DNA of 5,430 nucleotides from positions 1 to 5,430 of the forward strand of contig JAIRWW010000069.1 of assembly GCA_031268685.1 (NCBI GenBank), given 5' to 3'. The position numbers and the translations under genes are program-made. Under the pieces are notes generated by a model. It made no database searches. It was not told where the DNA came from and worked only from the letters and a program-made list of their open reading frames with translations. Below are positions 1 to 5,430 of this stretch, one piece after another; position 1 is the first letter of the stretch, and the number at the start of each line of letters is the position of its first letter. Origin of the DNA: Azoarcus sp. Its GTDB lineage: Bacteria > Pseudomonadota > Gammaproteobacteria > Burkholderiales > Rhodocyclaceae.

Positions 1-128
1 ATCAGCAGCAGCAGGCCGACGAGCAGCGCGCCCAGGCCGAACCAGATCACAAAAAAAGACGGAATTGCCAATTCCAGCAAAATCAGCGCGATCCCGCCGA
101 CTATCCAGACCCACCATTCGATATGCAT
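1..128 (-). CDS. NfeD-family membrane protein, N-terminal fragment
   Basis: This is the 5' end of a minus-strand gene that continues past the left edge; 42 whole codons are visible. The protein starts MHIEWWVWIVGGIALILLE, continues with a helix-breaking AIPSFFVIWFGLGALLVG stretch, and ends in a run of leucines. Two hydrophobic membrane segments (about residues 6-20 and 24-42) separated by a Pro-Ser turn, with an early Glu-Trp-Trp, are the signature of the short NfeD/YbbK-partner proteins of the inner membrane. In that family an OB-fold follows the membrane part, and the gene usually sits beside an SPFH/stomatin-like gene; both would lie outside the window. The start is supported by AAAGGA (complement of about 135-140) a few bases before the ATG at 128. 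Its cellular role is poorly defined; membrane-quality or SPFH-scaffold partnership is family knowledge. Only the N-terminus supports the call. Confidence 0.83.
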   Translation of the reverse strand, partial: MHIEWWVWIVGGIALILLELAIPSFFVIWFGLGALLVGLLLL

Positions 129-199
129 GACAATCCTTTGGGGAGGCGCTGAACGATTCTCATCTGTTCGGACTGATTATGTCGAAGCACATGATTTCA

Positions 200-212
200 T
201 GGACAATGTCCA
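200..212. repeat. 13-bp perfect palindrome upstream of nfeD
   Basis: TGGACA-A-TGTCCA is a perfect 6-1-6 palindrome about 72 bp upstream of the nfeD-like start. Part of it (TGGACAAT on the minus strand) recurs about 30 bp away, at 236-243. It could be an operator, but no clear promoter lies around it and no regulator can be named, so it may be chance. Confidence 0.3.
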
Positions 213-289
213 ACGGCAGGCTCAGCGCCAACGAGATTGTCCAGGGCCTTTCTGCATTGAAAGCATGGATTGTAACTTGACATTTCACT

Positions 290-324
290 CCGGTGCTGCC
301 GATAGCGGCGTCCAGCAGCACCGG
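290..324. repeat. 10-bp inverted repeat between maeB and nfeD
   Basis: The arms CCGGTGCTGC (290-299) and GCAGCACCGG (315-324) are perfectly complementary across a 15-base loop. The repeat lies about 85 bp beyond the maeB stop, so it could form a strong hairpin in the maeB 3' transcript. No T-run follows it in either direction, so it is not a standard intrinsic terminator; a processing or RNA-stabilising hairpin or a Rho-linked 3' end is possible. The rest of the 129-408 gap shows no convincing gene. A 62-codon minus-strand frame starting with TTG at 348 has no ribosome-binding site and no family resemblance I recognise. Confidence 0.5.
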
Positions 325-408
325 GCGTGAAAAATAGTTCAAAAACAAGATTTTGTCATTACATGCATCTGATTTGCCAAGGCGTTTGCCGTAGCGAGAG
401 AGAGATGC

Positions 409-2694
409 TCATTTCTGCAAGGCTACCGCATCCACCACTGCCAGCGCGGTGATGTTCACCAGTCGGCGCACGGTGGCCGACGGCGTCAGGATATGCACGG
501 GCCTGGCCGGCCCGAGCAGGATCGGCCCTATGGATACGCCATCGCAATTGGCCGCTTTCAGCAGATTGAAAGAAATGTTGGCTGCATCCAGATTGGGCAT
601 CACCAAAAGATTGGCTTCGCCTTTCAAGGTGGAGTCGGGATGCAGGGTGGCGCGAATATCGGGGGACAGCGCCGCGTCGGCGAACATTTCGCCGTCGCAT
701 TCCAGCAAGGGCGCGGTGTTGCGCAGGATTTCGCTGGCGATGCGCATTTTGCGGGCCGAAGCCGATTGCGAGGAGCCGAAGTTGGAATGCGACAGCAATG
801 CGACTCTCGGCTCGTGCCCAAAGCTGCACAGTTCGGAAGCTGCCATCAGGGCAATGTCGACAATGTCTTCGGCGCTCGGGTTTTCGTTGACCTGTGTGTC
901 GGCAATTGCCAGTACGCGGTGGGGCAACATGAGCAGATTCATTGCCGCGAACTGGCGTGCGCCCGGTTTCAGTCCGATGACGTCGCGCACGTGCTGAAGG
1001 TGATATTCGTATGAGCCGAAGGTGCCGCACACGAGCGCATCGGCATGTCCCAGGCGCAGCAGCAGGGCGCCGAGCAGCGTGGAGTCGCGGCGAATGCGCA
1101 CTTTGGCCAGGCCCGGGGTGACGCCATTGCGCGACATCAGACTGTAGTACTCGCGCCACAACTCGTTGTAGCGCTGGTCATGCTCCAGGTCGACGATGTC
1201 GAAGTCGCGCCCCGGCACGAAATTGAGTCCGATTTTCTTGATGCGCGTTTCGATTTCGGCGGGACGGCCAATCAGTATGGGCCGTGCAAGCCCTTCTTCG
1301 ACCACTTCGCGCGCGGCATGGATCACCCGTTCGTCCTCGCCTTCGGCGTAGAGCACCCGCTTGTGTTCGGCGGCAACTGTTTTTGCCGCCGTAAAAACAG
1401 GCCGCATGACGATGCTGGAGCGATACACGAAGTCGCTGAGGCTCGCGGCATAGGCGCGCAGATCGCCGATCGGATGCCGGGCCACGCCCGAGGCCATGGC
1501 CGCTTCCGCCACCGCAGGCGCGATCTTGATGATCAGGCGCGGATCGAAGGGCTTGGGAATGATGTAGTCGGGGCCGAAAACCAGTTCTTCGCCGCCGTAG
1601 GCCGTGGCGACGACGTCGTTTTGCTCGGCCTGCGCCAGTTCGGCTATGGCCTTGACGCAGGCAAGCTTCATCTCCTCATTGATGGTGGTGGCGCCTACGT
1701 CGAGCGCACCCCGGAAGATGAAAGGAAAGCAGAGGACGTTGTTGACCTGATTGGGGTAGTCGGAGCGGCCCGTGGCAATGATGCAATCTGGCCGCACGGC
1801 CTTGGCCTCGGCGGGAAGGATTTCCGGCGTCGGATTGGCAAGCGCGAAAATCAGAGGCTTGTCGGCCATCCGCGCCACCATTTCGGGTTTGAGCACACCC
1901 GCTTTCGAGAGACCGAGGAAAACATCCGCGCCCGCGATAGCGTCGCCCAGCGTGCGATCTTCGGTTATCTGGGCGTAGCGCGCCTTGGTCGGCTCCATGT
2001 TTTCTTCGCGGCCCTGGTAGATTACGCCGCGCGAATCGCAAACGAAGACGTTTTCACGTTTCAGGCCAAGGCTGACCATGAGGTCGAGGCAGGCGATGGC
2101 AGCCGCGCCCGCGCCCGAGCAGACGAGCTTGACCTTGCCGATTTCCTTGCCGACGACCTTCAGGCCGTTTATGAGGCCAGCCGACGAGATGATTGCGGTG
2201 CCGTGCTGGTCGTCGTGGAAGACGGGAATCTTCATGCGCTCGCGCAGCTTTTTCTCGATGTGGAAGCACTCGGGCGCCTTGATGTCTTCAAGGTTGATGC
2301 CGCCCAGCGTCGGTTCGAGCGCGGCGATGATATCTATCAGCTTGTCGGGGTCGCGTTCGGCGAGTTCGATGTCGAACACATCGATGCCCGCGAATTTTTT
2401 GAACAGGCAGCCCTTGCCTTCCATGACCGGCTTGGAAGCCAGCGGGCCGATATTGCCCAATCCGAGAACCGCGGTGCCGTTGGTGACGACCGCGACGAGA
2501 TTGCCGCGGCTGGTCAGTTCGCGCACCTGATCCGGGTCGGCTACGATGGCGTCGCACGCTGCGGCCACTCCGGGGGAGTAGGCGAGCGCAAGGTCGCGCT
2601 GGTTGGTCAAGCTCTTGGTCGGGACGACCGAAATTTTTCCGCGCGTCGGCGAACGGTGATAATCAAGTGCCGCGGCTATGAAATCCTGATCCAT
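409..2694 (-). CDS. maeB: NADP-dependent malic enzyme with C-terminal phosphotransacetylase-like domain
   Basis: The product oxidatively decarboxylates malate to pyruvate and CO2, making NADPH in the cytoplasm; it joins the C4-dicarboxylate pool to pyruvate and acetyl-CoA. At 761 residues it has the normal length of the hybrid MaeB class. The malic enzyme half (about 1-428) carries [10 protein letters not shown] with the catalytic Tyr39, Lys94 in [11 protein letters not shown], metal-binding Glu136-Asp137 in [12 protein letters not shown], Asp161-Asp162 in FHDDQHGTA, and the nucleotide-binding GAGAAAI (194-200). The second half (about 430-761) is the phosphate acetyl/butyryltransferase fold, with [21 protein letters not shown] and SHSNFGSS. 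In characterised MaeB enzymes this domain is regulatory, binding acetyl-CoA, rather than catalytic; that is inferred here. AAAGGA five bases before the ATG supports the start. No frameshift or missing motif is seen. The gene stands alone, divergent from parA. A 580-codon open frame on the opposite strand is a codon-bias shadow. Confidence 0.97.
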   Translation of the reverse strand: MDQDFIAAALDYHRSPTRGKISVVPTKSLTNQRDLALAYSPGVAAACDAIVADPDQVRELTSRGNLVAVVTNGTAVLGLGNIGPLASKPVMEGKGCLFKKFAGIDVFDIELAERDPDKLIDIIAALEPTLGGINLEDIKAPECFHIEKKLRERMKIPVFHDDQHGTAIISSAGLINGLKVVGKEIGKVKLVCSGAGAAAIACLDLMVSLGLKRENVFVCDSRGVIYQGREENMEPTKARYAQITEDRTLGDAIAGADVFLGLSKAGVLKPEMVARMADKPLIFALANPTPEILPAEAKAVRPDCIIATGRSDYPNQVNNVLCFPFIFRGALDVGATTINEEMKLACVKAIAELAQAEQNDVVATAYGGEELVFGPDYIIPKPFDPRLIIKIAPAVAEAAMASGVARHPIGDLRAYAASLSDFVYRSSIVMRPVFTAAKTVAAEHKRVLYAEGEDERVIHAAREVVEEGLARPILIGRPAEIETRIKKIGLNFVPGRDFDIVDLEHDQRYNELWREYYSLMSRNGVTPGLAKVRIRRDSTLLGALLLRLGHADALVCGTFGSYEYHLQHVRDVIGLKPGARQFAAMNLLMLPHRVLAIADTQVNENPSAEDIVDIALMAASELCSFGHEPRVALLSHSNFGSSQSASARKMRIASEILRNTAPLLECDGEMFADAALSPDIRATLHPDSTLKGEANLLVMPNLDAANISFNLLKAANCDGVSIGPILLGPARPVHILTPSATVRRLVNITALAVVDAVALQK

Positions 2695-2732
2695 GTTTTT
2701 CCTTTGGGAATACGACGTTCGGCCCGGCGCAG

Positions 2733-2760
2733 ATTGTACGGATACGCTGTTGCCGGAAAA
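2733..2760 (-). promoter_or_regulatory. Candidate maeB promoter
   Basis: On the minus strand, TACAAT (2733-2738, five of six to the sigma-70 -10 consensus) is preceded after 16 bases by TTTTCC (2755-2760), a poor -35. It would start transcription about 30 bases before the maeB ATG. The weak -35 suggests activator help or a different true site. Confidence 0.35.
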
Positions 2761-2801
2761 CCGAAGTCGCGCATTTTATCTTTTTGAACAAGGATGCGTA
2801 T

Positions 2802-2827
2802 AGGGTAATTGCTTCGGGGTTTACCCT
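2802..2827. repeat. 7-bp dyad AGGGTAA-N12-TTACCCT
   Basis: Perfect 7-base arms at 2802-2808 and 2821-2827 flank a 12-base spacer, giving arm centres 19 bp apart, close to two turns of DNA. As RNA the loop would carry a C-UUCG-G element. No T-run follows on either strand, so it is not a terminator. It lies about 110 bp upstream of the maeB start and 250 bp upstream of parA. A dimeric regulator site is the simplest guess; chance is not excluded. Confidence 0.4.
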
Positions 2828-2971
2828 TGCTTGCCTTGCCCGGTTGTTGCGATTGCGGGCATGTCTATGCTTGAAAACTATTCCGGACGATATACGCGGC
2901 ATGTTGTCCATGCGCGCCCACTGGATAAATTGCACACTAGGCTTTGAATGCGCTTTCGGGCTGGTGCGCAC

Positions 2972-2999
2972 TTTACGATGACGAAAAGATTTGTAGAAA
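2972..2999 (+). promoter_or_regulatory. Weak candidate parA promoter
   Basis: TTTACG (2972-2977), a 16-base spacer, then TAGAAA (2994-2999); each hexamer matches sigma-70 consensus at four of six positions. It would give a leader of about 70 bases before the parA ATG. A second site of equal quality is TTGTCC (2904-2909), 16 bases, TAAATT (2926-2931). The sequence alone does not decide between them. Confidence 0.22.
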
Positions 3000-3077
3000 T
3001 TACGCCGAAACGCATTCATTTTTAGGCTGGCAACGTGCACAATTTCATGCTTGGCGGACAACCGGGGGGAAACGGCA

Positions 3078-3869
3078 ATGCGGCGCGTAGTATTCAATCA
3101 GAAAGGCGGTGTCGGCAAATCCACCATTACCTGCAATCTGGCGGCGATAAGCGCCCAGAAAGGCAAGCGTACATTGGTGATCGATCTCGATCCGCAAGGC
3201 AATTCCACGCAATACCTGCTCGGCGGCAACGCTGCCGGGCCGGAAAGCACCCTTGCCGATTTTTTCGAGCAAAGCCTGACTTTCCGGCTCGATCCCAAGA
3301 AAACAATCGAGTTCGCGGTGGCCACGCCCTTCGAGCGCCTCTCGGTGCTGCCTTCGCATCCGAGCCTCGAAGAACTGCAAGGCAAGTTGGAATCGCGCTA
3401 CAAAATTTACAAGCTGCGCGAAGCGCTGGATGAAATCGCCGAGGACTTCGACCATATATTCATAGATACGCCGCCGGCGCTCAACTTCTTCACCCGCTCG
3501 GCCCTGATCGCCGCCGATGCCTGCCTGATTCCATTCGACTGCGACGAGTTTTCGCGCAATGCCCTGTACTCGCTGCTGGCCAATGCCGAAGAAATCCGGG
3601 CCGATCACAACCACAAGCTCCAGGTGGAAGGCATCGTGGTCAATCAGTACCAGCCCCGCGCCAATCTGCCGCAAAAGGTCGTCCAGGCATTGATCGATGA
3701 GGGCCTGCCGGTGCTGCATCCATTTTTGTCGGCTTCGGTGAGAATCAAAGAATCGCACGAATATGCGCGCCCGATGATCCATCTCGATCCACGTCACAAG
3801 CTGACGCAAGAATTCGTCGCACTTTATGAAGGTCTTGGCAACAAGAAGAAAAAGACCAAAGTGGCCTGA
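3078..3869 (+). CDS. Stand-alone ParA/Soj-family P-loop ATPase
   Basis: This is a 263-residue member of the ParA/MinD deviant Walker ATPases, which position DNA or protein cargo in cells through ATP-dependent dimerisation. Visible motifs: Walker A KGGVGKST (residues 9-16, signature Lys9 and catalytic Lys14), the A'/switch I motif DLDPQGNST (36-44, Asp38), and Walker B IFIDTPP (127-133, Asp130). The tail is basic (NKKKKTKVA). There is no N-terminal helix-turn-helix, so it is a Soj-size, not a P1/F-plasmid-size, ParA. No ParB-like gene or clear centromere repeat adjoins it within the window, so it is an orphan here; proteins opening MRRVVFNQKGGVGKS are, from memory, a chromosomal orphan group in beta- and gammaproteobacteria. 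I chose ATG 3078 over the in-frame TTG at 3051 because a G-run ending GGGGGA (3065-3070) sits seven bases before it and family members begin there. The cargo is unknown. It converges on the recombinase gene with 18 bp between stops. Confidence 0.9.
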   Translation: MRRVVFNQKGGVGKSTITCNLAAISAQKGKRTLVIDLDPQGNSTQYLLGGNAAGPESTLADFFEQSLTFRLDPKKTIEFAVATPFERLSVLPSHPSLEELQGKLESRYKIYKLREALDEIAEDFDHIFIDTPPALNFFTRSALIAADACLIPFDCDEFSRNALYSLLANAEEIRADHNHKLQVEGIVVNQYQPRANLPQKVVQALIDEGLPVLHPFLSASVRIKESHEYARPMIHLDPRHKLTQEFVALYEGLGNKKKKTKVA

Positions 3870-3887
3870 TCTCTCCCGCGCGTCTGT

Positions 3888-5081
3888 TCAGCCCTCGTAA
3901 TCGAGAAGCTTCGACAAGCCTTTCTCGCGCTTTTCCAGACGCTTTACGTGGGTATAAATCCGGCGCGTCGTATCCATTGACCTGTGGCGAAGCTGGTCGG
4001 CGGTATCCTGCATGGGTACGCCGGCTTCAGCGTTATGGGTCGCCAGGGTGTGCCGAAGCCAGTGCGCGGTTCCGGCCTCAAGTTTTTCCGCCCAATTTTC
4101 ATTGACGTACCTGACATCGTCGGCCAGACGCTTGAAAAGTCTTTTCAACAAAGTGTTGAGGTAATTATCTGTTATAGATTTATTGCCCCTGTGGGCCGCG
4201 ACTAGGGGAACTTCCGTTTCAGCCGCCATCGGAAAGCCGGGCAGGGATCTCGAAAGCCTGTATCTGTGCAATGCTTCCACCGCGGGCGGGAGAAGAACGA
4301 CAGGCTCCAGCTTCCGTCGGCCCTTGCCCTTGACGCGCAATATCCATTGGCCGCGCTCCCTGGCAATCCGGTTCATGGTGACGGAAACCAGTTCGTGGCG
4401 GCGCAGGCCAGTCCAGTAGAGAAAAACGAGGATAAAGCGGATGCGCTCGAAAGAATGGTATTCCTGGCCTGCCGTATCGAATGGCCGGTAGCTGTCGATA
4501 TGCTTGAGTATCCAGTCCCAAAGTTCCTTGTCGAAAACATGCTCGATTTCGACATCGGCTTCCTCGGCTTTTTCTTTTGCGGTGACGCCGTCATCGAAAA
4601 GGCGGAAGGGATTGCCGGCAAGGTAGCCGGCTTCCACCAGCCAGCGAAACATACCCGAGAGAATGACCATGGCTTGTCTGGCGCTGCCGGGCTGAAGCGG
4701 TCCCCGGATCAGCACCCAGCCGCGGCGCGCCCACTCAGGGTGGTTTTCGGGCATGAGGAGCCAGCCATGGAAATCGGCCACATCTTCGACGGTGAGGCTT
4801 GAAACGGGCTTTTCCTTGAAGGCGACGGCCCACGCGAGCAGGCGGTAAGCCTCGCGCCGGTAAGCGCGTTGAGTATTGGGGCTTTGGCGCTTTTTCGCCT
4901 TGAGCCAAGCCTCGATCGCCTCGACATCCGTATTGGCACCGATCAACTGCGCGGCATTCGGTGTGCGGTTACGGTTCGATCCGCCCGATCCATCAAGGCG
5001 GGCGTGAAGCAGGATCGTCAAATCATGGCCAGCGGGGAAGTCATCCCTCGCGGCGGCAACCGCCGGTAAATCGGCGCTCAT
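3888..5081 (-). CDS. Tyrosine-type site-specific recombinase/integrase
   Basis: This 397-residue protein is predicted to cut and rejoin DNA through a covalent tyrosine intermediate. After a poorly recognisable first 50 residues comes the SAM-like core-binding domain (about 52-155, with SPNTQRAYRREAYRLLAW), then the catalytic domain (about 178-397). The catalytic set is complete: Arg227 in YWTGLRRHEL, Lys253 in VKGKGRRK, His340 and Arg343 in HWLRHTLATH, His366 in QLRHRSMDTT and nucleophile Tyr376 in IYTHV. Two points are odd: the usual LGH is LRH, and His366 to Tyr376 is ten residues, one more than in XerC/D and most integrases. The open frame extends 47 codons further upstream, but that part is antiparallel reading through tRNA-Leu, so ATG 5081 is preferred; GGGGA lies about ten bases before it, a loose spacing. 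It is longer than XerC/XerD (about 300) and not a dif-type Xer. It lies just beyond the 3' end of tRNA-Leu, on the same strand. The substrate site is unknown. Confidence 0.93.
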   Translation of the reverse strand: MSADLPAVAAARDDFPAGHDLTILLHARLDGSGGSNRNRTPNAAQLIGANTDVEAIEAWLKAKKRQSPNTQRAYRREAYRLLAWAVAFKEKPVSSLTVEDVADFHGWLLMPENHPEWARRGWVLIRGPLQPGSARQAMVILSGMFRWLVEAGYLAGNPFRLFDDGVTAKEKAEEADVEIEHVFDKELWDWILKHIDSYRPFDTAGQEYHSFERIRFILVFLYWTGLRRHELVSVTMNRIARERGQWILRVKGKGRRKLEPVVLLPPAVEALHRYRLSRSLPGFPMAAETEVPLVAAHRGNKSITDNYLNTLLKRLFKRLADDVRYVNENWAEKLEAGTAHWLRHTLATHNAEAGVPMQDTADQLRHRSMDTTRRIYTHVKRLEKREKGLSKLLDYEG

Positions 5082-5108
5082 GTTATGATCATCCCCGCTC
5101 CCGAATCT

Positions 5109-5155
5109 GTCGCGTGCGCCGCATGAAGCGGCGCATCTGATTTTTACACGGCGAC
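5109..5155. repeat. Nested GC-rich dyad in the recombinase leader
   Basis: An inner hairpin pairs TGCGCCGC (5115-5122) with GCGGCGCA (5128-5135) across a five-base loop. An outer stem pairs GTCGC (5109-5113) with GCGAC (5151-5155), and GTG (5114-5116) could alternatively pair CAC (5147-5149), partly competing with the inner stem. Read on the plus strand, TCTGATTTTTA follows the inner hairpin, resembling a loose intrinsic terminator; on the minus strand, the direction of tRNA-Leu and the recombinase, no T-run follows. It lies 46 bases past the tRNA CCA end and 27 bases before the recombinase start, so it could shape tRNA 3' processing, recombinase expression, or a recombinase binding site. Confidence 0.5.
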
Positions 5156-5180
5156 TGAAAAGTTGTGTATATCGGGGGAT

Positions 5181-5265
5181 TGGTGCCCAGAAGAGGACTC
5201 GAACCTCCACGCCTCGCGGCACTAGTACCTGAAACTAGCGCGTCTACCAATTCCGCCATCTGGGC
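5181..5265 (-). tRNA. tRNA-Leu, anticodon CAG
   Basis: The minus strand folds as a complete class II tRNA of 85 bases including an encoded CCA (complement of 5181-5183). The acceptor stem is GCCCAGA (complement of 5259-5265) with TCTGGGC (complement of 5185-5191), discriminator A. The D arm has the leucine-type GGCGGAATTGGTAGACGCG. The anticodon stem CTAGT/ACTAG holds the loop TTCAGGT, giving anticodon CAG (complement of 5229-5231), which reads CUG, a frequent codon in a GC-rich genome. A long variable arm (GCC-GCGA-GGC) and the T arm GAGG-TTCGAGT-CCTC complete it. No base looks damaged, and the 3' half is intact although a recombinase gene lies next to it. Confidence 0.97.
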
Positions 5266-5276
5266 AAGAGGGGCGC

Positions 5277-5304
5277 ATTATAAAAGTCTGAAGAAGAAAG
5301 TCAA
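5277..5304 (-). promoter_or_regulatory. tRNA-Leu promoter, overlapping the rnr start
   Basis: On the minus strand, TTGACT (5299-5304) and a perfect TATAAT (5277-5282) are 16 bases apart. They are followed by GCGCCCCTCTT before the tRNA 5' end; the GC-rich stretch just after the -10 is typical of stringently controlled stable-RNA promoters. The tRNA would start within a few bases of transcription onset. The last base of the -35 element, read on the plus strand, is the A of the rnr ATG. Confidence 0.85.
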
Positions 5305-5430
5305 TGACTCGAAAAACAAAGAAAAACGAGGATGCCACACCGAGCGCAATTCGCCGCGCCGATCCTTTTTTTGAGCGCGAAATGCAGAAATACGCCCTGC
5401 CTCTGCCCAGCCGGGAATACATCGAACAGA
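5304..5430 (+). CDS. rnr: Ribonuclease R, N-terminal fragment
   Basis: Forty-two codons of a plus-strand gene run off the right edge. After a basic, unstructured start (MTRKTKKNEDATPSAIRRA) comes DPFFEREMQKYALPLPSRE (20-38), which matches the characteristic N-terminus of RNase R (in E. coli, DPFQEREAEKY then NPIPSREFI) that leads into its winged-helix region. RNase R is a processive 3'-to-5' exoribonuclease of the RNB family that degrades structured RNA and takes part in rRNA and tmRNA-linked mRNA quality control in the cytoplasm. An in-frame TGA at 5289-5291 makes ATG 5304 the first possible ATG, preceded by the purine-rich AAGAAGAAAG (5291-5300), a modest ribosome-binding site. The start is about 16 residues longer than in E. 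coli; the internal Met27 is too far into the conserved motif to be the start. The gene is divergent from tRNA-Leu. The catalytic domain is outside the window. Confidence 0.9.
   Translation, partial: MTRKTKKNEDATPSAIRRADPFFEREMQKYALPLPSREYIEQ

Larger units (their letters stand above)
2695..3077. other. Divergent intergenic region between maeB and parA
   Basis: These 383 bp separate two divergent starts and hold no gene I can support. The base composition is more AT-rich in patches than the flanking genes. It contains a plausible maeB promoter near its left end, a 7-bp dyad at 2802-2827, a short repetitive CTTGC/CTTGCC stretch just after it (2826-2840), an 8-bp palindrome GTGCGCAC (2964-2971), and weak candidate promoters for parA. 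A 144-codon minus-strand frame across 2663-3097 overlaps both gene starts and has no recognisable domain, so I treat it as spurious. The region is long for two simple promoters and could hold a regulator site or a small RNA. Confidence 0.6.

Noticed and set aside
104..190. nfeD promoter with -10 CATAAT
   Set aside because: CATAAT occurs upstream on the minus strand, but the only TTG-type -35 candidates lie at the wrong distance (19 bases or more), so no promoter is annotated.
160..348. 62-codon minus-strand frame between maeB and nfeD
   Set aside because: It starts with TTG, has no ribosome-binding site, spans the 290-324 inverted repeat and resembles no family I know.
1045..2787. 580-codon open frame on the plus strand opposite maeB
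   Set aside because: It lies antisense to a gene with complete malic enzyme motifs, has no recognisable domain and an Arg/Asp/Ala-rich composition typical of a codon-bias shadow in GC-rich DNA.
3051..3077. parA start at TTG 3051
   Set aside because: The G-rich ribosome-binding site at 3065-3070 would lie inside the coding region, and family proteins begin at the MRRVVFNQKGG position given by ATG 3078.
2663..3097. 144-codon minus-strand frame in the maeB-parA region
   Set aside because: It overlaps both real gene starts, has a basic, low-complexity composition and no domain. A real gene here would block both promoters.
3870..3887. Bidirectional terminator between parA and the recombinase
   Set aside because: The 18-bp gap is too short for a hairpin plus T-run, and no such structure is seen.
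5115..5146. Intrinsic terminator for tRNA-Leu
   Set aside because: The hairpin has no T-run on the minus strand; the T-rich stretch follows it only on the plus strand, the wrong direction for the tRNA.
5082..5222. N-terminal extension of the recombinase to ATG 5222
   Set aside because: The extension translates the 3' part of tRNA-Leu and its trailer (MPRGVEVRVLFWAP is a well-known tRNA-read artefact). The start at 5081 gives a normal N-terminus.

Overview
The window is ordinary, moderately GC-rich bacterial chromosome. The protein families and their order fit a betaproteobacterium, possibly of the Rhodocyclales or Nitrosomonadales. That placement is inferred from protein resemblance remembered from these groups, not from a search. 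There are six gene-level features: four protein genes of recognisable family (two cut by the window ends), a tyrosine recombinase and a tRNA.

Left to right: the 5' end of an nfeD-type membrane protein gene (minus, runs off the left edge); a 280-bp gap with two inverted repeats; maeB, a complete hybrid malic enzyme/phosphotransacetylase-like gene (minus); a 383-bp divergent intergenic region with candidate promoters and a 7-bp dyad; a stand-alone ParA-type ATPase gene (plus); a tyrosine recombinase gene (minus) convergent with parA across only 18 bp; a structured 99-bp leader; tRNA-Leu(CAG) (minus, CCA encoded) with a near-consensus promoter; and the first 42 codons of rnr, encoding ribonuclease R (plus, runs off the right edge).

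MaeB links the C4 pool to pyruvate and NADPH, RNase R degrades structured RNA, and tRNA-Leu(CAG) decodes CUG. These are housekeeping genes. The accessory-looking part is the parA and recombinase pair between maeB and tRNA-Leu. A recombinase next to the 3' end of a tRNA is the usual layout of an integrated element, but no second copy of the tRNA 3' end is visible before maeB. An intact element bounded inside this window is therefore not supported. A decayed element, a resident recombinase, or an element whose far boundary lies outside the window all remain possible.

I found no CRISPR array, insertion sequence, toxin-antitoxin pair or evident new multi-gene system. The most useful corrections for a reader are the unannotated rnr start at the right edge, the nfeD fragment at the left edge, the recombinase start at 5081 (a longer reading frame runs into the tRNA), and the parA start at 3078.
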